Assembly: GCF_001642995.1 (NCBI RefSeq)
Contig: NZ_LOHS01000019.1
Span: 1-39,904, forward strand
Length of the DNA stretch: 39,904 nt
Direction of reading: 5' to 3'
DNA from: Streptomyces jeddahensis
GTDB taxonomy: Bacteria; Actinomycetota; Actinomycetes; Streptomycetales; Streptomycetaceae
This document shows positions 34,779 through 39,904 of the stretch, in pieces; position 1 is the stretch's first letter, and the number at the start of each line of letters is the position of its first letter. A model generated the notes under the pieces. It was given only the letters and a program-made list of their open reading frames with translations, had not been told where the DNA came from and searched no databases. Both the position numbers and the translations under genes were made by a program.

Positions 34779-35174
34779 ATGTCCTACGACCGCACCGTCC
34801 GCCTGGCCGTCACCGACTTCGACGCCGCCACCGCCGCCGTCCGCCAAGCCCTGGCCGACCAGGGGTTCGGCAGCCTCACCGAGATCGACGTCCAGGCCAC
34901 GCTCAAGGCCAAGCTAGGCCACGACATGGAGGACTACCTGATCCTTGGCGCCTGCAACCCGCCGCTCGCCCACCAGGCCCTGGAGGCCGACCGCTCCATC
35001 GGCCTGCTCCTGCCCTGCAACGTCGTCGTCCGCCGCGACGGCGACCACACGCTCGTCCAGGCCCTCGACCCGGACACCATGGTCACCCTCACCGGCCTGG
35101 ACGTCCTCAAGCCCGTCGCCGACGAAGCCACCGTCCGACTCGACGCCGCGCTCAGCGCCCTGGCCGCCACCTGA
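34779..35174 (+). CDS. DUF302 family protein
   Basis: 131 aa, a single DUF302 domain: DRTVRLAVTDFDAATAAVRQALADQGFGSLTEIDVQATLKAKLG, EDYLILGACNPPLAHQALEADRSIGLLLPCNVVVRR. The conserved Cys in LGACNPP and LLPCNVV are kept. The function is not established; genes of this family often accompany sulfur-oxidation and CsoR-regulated loci. ATG 34779 has GAAGGAG about 9 bases upstream. It is divergent from the persulfide dioxygenase with shared operators, so it is probably co-induced by reactive sulfur. Confidence 0.9.
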   Translation: MSYDRTVRLAVTDFDAATAAVRQALADQGFGSLTEIDVQATLKAKLGHDMEDYLILGACNPPLAHQALEADRSIGLLLPCNVVVRRDGDHTLVQALDPDTMVTLTGLDVLKPVADEATVRLDAALSALAAT

Positions 35175-35224
35175 CCTCTCCCCGGTTCGGCATCTGACCG
35201 ACCCCGGCACGCGGTGCCGCAGTC

Positions 35225-36177
35225 TTATCTCCCGGCCGGTGCCGCTTGGCCCTGCTGCGGACTGCGTGGACCAGGCACGGCCGCGGCGGTCATGTCCAGG
35301 TGCAGCCGGCTGTTCATGTCCAGCTCGAACCGGCCGTAGGGGTTCACGTGCGTCCACAACAGCGGTGACAAGTCCCGCCAGCCCGCGTCGGTGAGCATGC
35401 CGGCCCACTTCGGATCAGCGAGGACCTGCTGCATCAGCAGCGCGTGACGTGCACGAGGACGGACTGGAGCAGGTGCAGGGGAGCATGGACACCTCCTGGG
35501 ACTCCTTGTCCGCCCCGGCCAGGTCGCCGTCCTTGCCATAGAAGAGGTCCTTGTTCGCGCTGTTCCCGTTCTCCACCACCTGCAAGCCCTCGTGGATCTC
35601 CTGGCGCAGCTCGGCGTCGGCGAGGTAATCGCGGACGAACGCCGTGCGCCGACCGCCCGACTTCCTCGATCGCCTGGTGGGTGGGGTGCTTCGGCCCGCC
35701 GCGGGTGAAGCGGCGCAGGACCTGCTTGCCTCGGCGGTGCCCAGCCACAGCGCGGTGGTGTACTTCACGATCTGGTCGTACTGCTGGCGGATCAGGTCCC
35801 AGTCGATCGTCCAGCCGACCCCGCGACAGCTCCACCGGACACAGCTCGGTCGCCAGCCACGCGGCTAGCCAGTTCTAGTCCTCCTCGGTGTTCGCCCGGA
35901 ACCCGTACGCCGCCCGGATCTCGCCCCGGTGCCGCTGGATTGCCTTGCTCTGCCAGTCGTACTCCGCCCACGCCCCGGCCGGGACCTGCACCTGCTGGGC
36001 CACGTACTCCACCGCGACGGACGGCACCTCTCTGACCGACTCCGGGAACCGGGCCTCCGCCTCGAAGAACTTCAGCAACAGTGCGAACCCGGGCCGGGTC
36101 GCTCCGGACTTGTTCCCCACCCGCTTCATGCCATCTTCCAGCAGCGTCCAGACCTCGATCAGGCCCTCCGGCTCCCA
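35225..36177 (-). pseudogene. Tn3-family transposase, decayed with internal deletion
   Basis: The N-terminal piece (from ~36,177; KRVGNKSGATRPGFALLLKFFEAEARFP, AVEYVAQQVQVP, IQRHRGEIRAAYGFR) matches the DUF4158-like start of Tn3 transposases. It joins quickly to C-terminal pieces in several frames: KYTTALWLGTAEA, VLRRFTRGGPKHPTHQAIEE, FVRDYLADAELRQEIHEGLQVVENGNSANKDLFYGKDGDL and SPLLWTHVNPYGRFELDMNSR. The central ~600 residues, including most of the catalytic core, are gone, and at least four frame changes plus TAG codons interrupt it. No 38-bp terminal inverted repeats were seen. It cannot be active. Confidence 0.85.
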
Positions 36178-36244
36178 GTCCTACCGCACCCCGTCCCCCC
36201 TCTATCCCGACCGAGATCACTCGATCAGCTCGACGAGGCGCCCA

Positions 36245-36405
36245 GCCAGGAGAAACGAGGAGCAGGCAATCACCCAGCGCTATATGTCCGTTCGCCGCAG
36301 CGATACGAGAACAGGGCCTTCAACGGCGCGATCATCCAGATCGACACAGAGTCCTACCGCCTCGCCCGCACCAAGGCCCAGGCCCAGCAGGCCGTCGCAA
36401 GCTGA
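36245..36405 (+). pseudogene. Possible IstB-like ATPase C-terminal fragment
   Basis: The frame ending at TGA 36405 reads RYENRAFNGAIIQIDTESYRLARTKAQAQQ. The IIQIDTESYRL part resembles the end of IS21 helper (IstB-like) proteins. No start or ATPase motif is present. It lies next to the decayed Tn3 transposase. The match is short and the call is tentative. Confidence 0.3.
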
Positions 36406-36437
36406 CCGCATCCGCGTCAGCAGTGGTCCAGCCGCTG

Positions 36438-37046
36438 TCAAGACCCGCTCGGCCCCGTCCGAGGCTCGAGGAGAGCGAGGGAGAACTCAAACGCCCGATC
36501 GGCCCGCGCGCGGTCTCCCGAGACGAGAAGGTCGAGCTGAAGTCCCCGTATCTGAGCCAGGAGGAGGGTGGCCAGGGCTGACGCGTCCTCGGGCTGCCAC
36601 CCGTCCTGCCTGAGCCACCCGGAGATGAAATCGACGTCGTCCAGCATCGGCTGCGTCAGCTCCCCGCCGTCCTCGGACTGCCACCCCTTGCCGGCGACGA
36701 TTTCGAACATGAGCAGGAACTGCCGCTGCGCCTTCGGCTCGCACAGCCGTCGCCAGGTGATCCTCAGCAGTTGCGCCGTCGACCCGGCTTCCTGGAGTTC
36801 ACTGTCGGCGGTCACCTGAGCGAAGAGATCGGTGCGGATCTTCTCCACTACGCACTTGATCAGCTCATCCTTCGACGAGAAGTGGCGCAGCAGCGTCGCA
36901 TGGGTCACCCCCAGCGCCTGGGCCACCGGACGCAGCGACAGGCCGGCGATGCCGTGATCGAGCACGTACTCGGTGGCCGCGGCCAGCAGCTCCGGCCGCC
37001 GGTGCTGAAACCGGAGGGTCCGCCCGTCGACGCGCTCGGAACTCAT
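36438..37046 (-). CDS. TetR/AcrR-family repressor
   Basis: 202 aa. The N-terminal HTH (ELLAAATEYVLDHGIAGLSLRPVAQALGVTHATLLRHFSSKDELIKCVVEKI, ~18-70) is standard TetR. The C-terminal helical domain (RLCEPKAQRQFLLMFEIVAGKG..., ALATLLLAQIRGLQLDLL) is the ligand and dimer part. It is divergent from the SDR dehydrogenase, with an inverted repeat between them that is the likely operator. The expected role is to repress the dehydrogenase and itself until a small molecule binds. Confidence 0.9.
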   Translation of the reverse strand: MSSERVDGRTLRFQHRRPELLAAATEYVLDHGIAGLSLRPVAQALGVTHATLLRHFSSKDELIKCVVEKIRTDLFAQVTADSELQEAGSTAQLLRITWRRLCEPKAQRQFLLMFEIVAGKGWQSEDGGELTQPMLDDVDFISGWLRQDGWQPEDASALATLLLAQIRGLQLDLLVSGDRARADRAFEFSLALLEPRTGPSGS

Positions 37047-37087
37047 CAGCTGTCGTCCTCACTCCGGATGCCTGGTTTCAATTAAGC

Positions 37088-37118
37088 GTACCACTCGGTT
37101 GTCCTAACCGCGTGGTAC
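37088..37118. promoter_or_regulatory. TetR operator between the repressor and SDR genes
   Basis: GTACCACTCGGTT (37088-37100) and AACCGCGTGGTAC (37106-37118) form an inverted repeat with 12 of 13 matches and a 5-base centre. It lies 42 bases before the repressor start and 113 before the SDR start, in the only regulatory space of the divergent pair. Confidence 0.85.
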
Positions 37119-37230
37119 TGCTACTTTCTCTCACGCCGAAACCGGAAGCCTCCGCATCGGCCGAGACTCACGAGTACCCTCCCGCACCCGGCCCCGGCCG
37201 ACGCCGCACCGGCCATCTGAACGGAACAGC

Positions 37231-38118
37231 ATGAGTAAATGGACAGCAGTCGACATCCCCGATCAGACCGGCCGCACTTTCGTGGTCACCGGCGCGAACA
37301 GCGGCCTTGGCCTGGAGACCGCGCGTCGGCTGGCCGAGCACGGCGCGCATGTGATCATGACGGTGCGTGACCCGGAGAAGGGCCGGGCGGCCGCCGCAGG
37401 CCTGCCCGGATCGGTGGAGGTCCGCACCCTGGACCTGGCGGACCTGGAGTCGGTCTCCCGGTTCGCCGCTGGAGTGGAGCACGCCGACGTACTCGTCAAC
37501 AACGCGGGCGTCATGATGACGCCGAAGCGGACCACCGCGCAGGGGTTCGAGCTCCAGTTCGGCACCAACCACCTGGGGCACTTCGCGCTGACCGCTCTGC
37601 TGTACCCCGTGCTGCGCGCCGGGTCGGCGCCCCGGATCGTCACCATCAGCTCCACCCTCCACCGGCGGGGGCGGATCGACTTCGACGACCTGCAATCCGC
37701 GCGCTCCTACTCCCCGTCCGCCGCCTACTCCCAGTCCAAGTTCGCCAACGTCCTGTTCGGCCTGGAGCTGGACCGGCGGCTGCGCGCGGCCGGCAGCCCC
37801 GCGATCACCGTGCTCGCTCACCCCGGCTACACCGCCACCAACCTGCAGACCTCCGGCCCGACCGGCCTGCTCAACCTGGGCGGCCGGATCGGCAACCTCC
37901 TGAGGGCCCAGCACGTCACCATGGGAGCCCTCAACCAGCTCTACGCCGCAACCGCCCCCGCCGTCCAGGGCGGCGAGTTCTACGGCCCCGACGGCCGGGG
38001 CGAGAACCGTGGCCACCCCAAGCTCGTCAAGCCTGTCCCGTCGGCGACCGACACCGATGCCGCCCGCCGCTTGTGGGAGGTCTCAGAGAAACTGACTGGC
38101 TTCTCCTTCGCCCCCTGA
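37231..38118 (+). CDS. Short-chain dehydrogenase/reductase
   Basis: 295 aa, SDR of the retinol-dehydrogenase/WW-oxidoreductase-like group. The cofactor motif is TGANSGLG (residues 20-27), then LDLADLESV and NNAGVM. The catalytic Ser is in VTISSTLH, with Tyr and Lys in YSQSKFAN. An NADP(H)-type charge pattern (TVRDPEKGR) follows the second strand. It should reduce or oxidise a hydrophobic carbonyl or alcohol; the substrate is unknown. ATG 37231 has a GGAA Shine-Dalgarno. It is divergent from the TetR gene and probably controlled by it, which points to a xenobiotic or metabolite response. Confidence 0.92.
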   Translation: MSKWTAVDIPDQTGRTFVVTGANSGLGLETARRLAEHGAHVIMTVRDPEKGRAAAAGLPGSVEVRTLDLADLESVSRFAAGVEHADVLVNNAGVMMTPKRTTAQGFELQFGTNHLGHFALTALLYPVLRAGSAPRIVTISSTLHRRGRIDFDDLQSARSYSPSAAYSQSKFANVLFGLELDRRLRAAGSPAITVLAHPGYTATNLQTSGPTGLLNLGGRIGNLLRAQHVTMGALNQLYAATAPAVQGGEFYGPDGRGENRGHPKLVKPVPSATDTDAARRLWEVSEKLTGFSFAP

Positions 38119-38516
38119 GAAGTGACCGGCGCACGCAGTCAGGTCCCTCCGGAGACGACGACCGCCGCACCGAGTCCCTCACGCCTCCCGTACCAACCAC
38201 CGCTTCCGTGCCGCCCCTTGGTTTCCCTGACGGGCAATGCCGCCCCCAGACTCCTCATGGCACAGTGATCAGCGGAAGGGCGATGTGGCACCGCTTCTGG
38301 CAGATGACCGACTTCACGGTCTCCCGTCCACGATCAGCGTGAGCGCCTTCGCTGCCCGAGTGGAGTCCACCGTGGCCACGGCCCTGAAGTGCTCTCCGGC
38401 CAGATCAGCACGTTGCCTGGCGAGGCGACAACCTCCCCGACAACCCGGCACAGGTCCTCGACCGGCTCTGTGGCGCGGCCTGATTTCTTCCATCCTCAAC
38501 GCAGATCGGATAATTG
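38119..38516. other. 398-bp region without a recognisable gene
   Basis: The region lies between the SDR stop and the DoxX-type gene. No open frame here has a protein-like sequence on both composition and start criteria. Segments such as GACAACCTCCCCGACAACCCGG read like short pieces of lost coding sequence, but I could not name a family. It may include the DoxX promoter and fragments of decayed genes. Confidence 0.4.
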
Positions 38517-38891
38517 ATGAACATTGTGCTCTGGGTCCTGCAGGGAACGCTGGCCGCCGTTTTCCTCGCCGCGGGCCTGCCGAAGATCGCCAAGCCGAGA
38601 GAGGAACTCGTCGCCCCCATGGGCGAATGGGTCAACTCCTTCCCCGCCCCGGGAATCAAGCTCCTCGGTCTGGTCGAGGTTCTCGGCGCCGTCGGCCTGG
38701 TCGTTCCGCCGCTCGCCGGAGTCGCCCCGGTCCTGAGCCCGGTCGCGGCCGTCGGCATCATCGTGATCATGGTCGGTGCCATCGTGGCCCACGCGCGAGA
38801 ATCGGCGGGGTCCAAGATCGCCATGAACATCGTCCTGGGTGTGCTCGCGGCCGTCGTGGTGTGGGGACGCTTCGGGCCGTACGCGTTCTGA
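38517..38891 (+). CDS. DoxX-like small membrane protein
   Basis: 124-aa protein with four hydrophobic segments: VLWVLQGTLAAVFLAAGLPKIA, IKLLGLVEVLGAVGLVVPPL, VAAVGIIVIMVGAIVAHA and IAMNIVLGVLAAVVVWGRF. The GLPKI and GLVEVLGAVGLVVP elements are the DoxX/DoxD family signature. Members contribute to membrane-associated oxidation or redox complexes in other bacteria; the role here is unknown. ATG 38517 is used; TTG 38514 is one codon upstream. The RBS is weak (CGGATAATTG). It is followed by a synthetase fragment, so it may have been exposed by rearrangement. Confidence 0.85.
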   Translation: MNIVLWVLQGTLAAVFLAAGLPKIAKPREELVAPMGEWVNSFPAPGIKLLGLVEVLGAVGLVVPPLAGVAPVLSPVAAVGIIVIMVGAIVAHARESAGSKIAMNIVLGVLAAVVVWGRFGPYAF

Positions 38892-38899
38892 ACGGAAGT

Positions 38900-39088
38900 A
38901 AGGTCGCCGTCCACCAGCGGGCGACTCTGCTTTCCGAACGCCCGCTCAACGTCGCGCTGCTCGTACTCGACCCCGAGACGACCGCCGGACTTGGGGCGAC
39001 CAATCGCGACATCCTGACCCGCGTGGCCGACCAAGTCGCGGCGGCCAACGCCCGGCTGGCGCGGGTGGAACAGACACGGCAGCTGTAA
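38900..39088 (+). pseudogene. C-terminal fragment of an AMP-forming acyl-CoA synthetase
   Basis: The frame ending at TAA 39088 reads RPLNVALLVLDPETTAGL and VADQVAAANARLARVEQTRQL. The pattern (NVAL-VLDP, then a helix ending NARLARVEQ) is the C-terminal subdomain of long-chain fatty acid-CoA ligases, where V-EQIKxF normally follows. The catalytic body is absent and there is no start or RBS. It is a remnant. Confidence 0.5.
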
Positions 39089-39109
39089 GTCTTGATCCAC
39101 GGGCTTCGG

Positions 39110-39463
39110 TCACGTGGCCGCCGCAGCGGTGATGTTGTTCCACCGGCGGTGGGCCTCGGTGGCCTGGTGCTGGTGATGGCGGCGCCAGGCGGACCAGTGC
39201 AGGATGTGGTCCCGGTCGCGTCGGGGTTGCGGAACTGCGGTGATCCGCAGGATGGCCAGGAGTTCGCGGCCGCTGGCCGGGGCGAGTTCCAGGCCGTGTC
39301 CGGCTCCGTCGGCGGTGCGGGTGCGGGCGTGGGTGACGGCGAGGACGGCGGCGGCGAACAGGCTGATCAGGCTCCAGCGCATCCAGGAGGTCCAGCAGGT
39401 CACCTGGCCCTGGTCGAGTCCGGCCAGGCCCTTCGCCCCTTGAGGCGGTCGACGTCGGCGGGT
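39110..39463 (-). pseudogene. IS701-type transposase C-terminal remnant
   Basis: The reverse strand encodes PPQGAKGLAGLDQGQVTCWTSWMRWSLISLFAAAVLAVTHA and then LILRITAVPQP-like and HILHWSAWRRHHQHQATEAHRRW. This is the C-terminal tail of actinomycete IS701-like DDE transposases (QVR-WTSWxRW, HVLxWSxWRRRHQ). The catalytic N-terminal two-thirds is missing; the left part joins unrelated DNA at ~39,465. Confidence 0.75.
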
Positions 39464-39674
39464 GTGTTGTACAACCTTCGAGGCGTGCGCGGCGGCACTC
39501 GACTGGCTCGCTGGCGCGCTTCCCGGCGAGCCGGTGGTGCTCGCCACCCAGAGCGCCAATGTCGCCTCGATGCGTCTCGCGGCGAAGCTGGGGTTCACCG
39601 AGGTAGAGCGGTTCGAGGCATGGGGCGCCGAGCAGTGGCTCGGCATGTGGTCCCCGGTCACGCCGTCCAGTTGA
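39462..39674 (+). pseudogene. C-terminal fragment of a GNAT acetyltransferase
   Basis: The forward frame reads AALDWLAGALPGEPVVLATQSANVASMRLAAKLGFTEVERFEAWGAEQWLGMWSP. The N-x-x-S-x-R-L-A-x-K-L-G-F segment is the acetyl-CoA-binding end of GNAT enzymes. The first two-thirds of the fold is absent; the upstream DNA is the IS701-type remnant on the other strand. The gene was probably cut by that insertion or a later deletion. Confidence 0.75.
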
Positions 39675-39904
39675 GTCCCGGGCCGTCTCGGGGCCGTCAG
39701 AGGGCACTCAACGACGACCAACGCTGACAACCAACGACAGCTAAGCCGCAGGTCACAGCGTTGATCGATTACGAGGCCGCAGGCCAGAGCCCCGACCCTT
39801 CACTTCTTCGGATACTGATCGCGCTTCACAGGGATTGACTCACCCATTGAGACTCCACCGACCGCAGTTCGTCGTCTGCCGCTGGGCCCTGCCGAGCCCG
39901 AGGG
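39675..39904. other. Terminal region with no gene seen
   Basis: After the GNAT fragment there is no protein-like frame. Short strings such as AACGACGACCAACGCTGACAACCAACGACA repeat the AACGAC/CAACG words several times. They resemble sequences seen near actinomycete integrase ends, but this is only an impression. The region continues past the window. Confidence 0.35.

Overview
The window is high-GC actinobacterial DNA, almost certainly from a Streptomyces chromosome. Evidence includes GTG/TTG starts, a sortase-sorted LAETG thioester surface protein, an EttA with a TTG start, a sporulation-type SsbB next to a two-gene dynamin-like cluster, and XRE-DUF5753/DUF6879 genes typical of the genus. It splits into a conserved chromosomal left part (1-17,127) and a mosaic accessory right part (about 17,128-39,904).

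Left part. 1-5,654 is a forward Ser/Thr-phosphorylation module: the C-terminal TPR half of a PknG-like kinase (cut by the window edge), a zinc-ribbon PP2C phosphatase, a VWA-domain protein and a zinc-ribbon FHA protein. Next come a PCMT-like methyltransferase (-), truncated haemoglobin GlbO (+), and a reverse block of a hypothetical gene, a 4HBT thioesterase and ettA. Then a reverse TQXA thioester adhesin, and a reverse cluster of dynA-like, dynB-like and ssbB-like genes. tRNA-Arg(TCT) with a strong terminator closes this part.

Right part A (17,386-22,738). A large fusion protein (DEDDh exonuclease, two BRCT-like domains, TerD) is followed by a convergent excisionase-integrase pair, a replication-type protein and a truncated replication ATPase. 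This looks like the int/xis/rep end of an actinomycete integrative element whose replication module has been cut short.

Right part B (22,739-30,316). This starts with a 76-aa protein, DUF6879 and XRE-DUF5753 trio associated with repeated GGCAAGTT motifs. A tightly overlapping small operon follows (helical protein, degenerate NUDIX protein, 28-aa membrane peptide, 81-aa protein). Then comes a run of cell-wall-enzyme homologues: dapF (internally deleted and frameshifted), a complete D-Ala-D-Ala ligase homologue, a C39-like cysteine peptidase and an isolated MurF C-terminal domain. A start-less GNAT-type protein and an ASCH-domain protein end it. The order suggests a peptide-ligation/epimerisation pathway carried on mobile DNA and now being eroded by deletions.

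Junction (30,385-30,644). A 3' half of tRNA-Pro(CGG) and its hairpin are flanked on both sides by paired 11-bp TGGGAG repeats. This looks like an att core with integrase arm sites.

Right part C (30,799-35,174). A reactive-sulfur detoxification island: a CsoR/CstR-type regulator, a rhodanese-DUF2892 protein, a TauE sulfite exporter, a rhodanese, an MBL-fold persulfide dioxygenase with rhodanese domains, and a DUF302 protein. GC-rich TACCCC/GGGGTA operators precede csoR and lie between the dioxygenase and DUF302. Leftover pieces of a second rhodanese and a second csoR show that a divergent csoR/rhodanese unit was duplicated and reciprocally decayed.

Right part D (35,225-39,904). A graveyard of transposase and gene fragments (Tn3 family, IstB-like?, IS701-like, GNAT C-terminus, acyl-CoA synthetase C-terminus) around three intact genes: a TetR regulator, a divergent short-chain dehydrogenase with a clear inverted-repeat operator, and a DoxX-type membrane protein.
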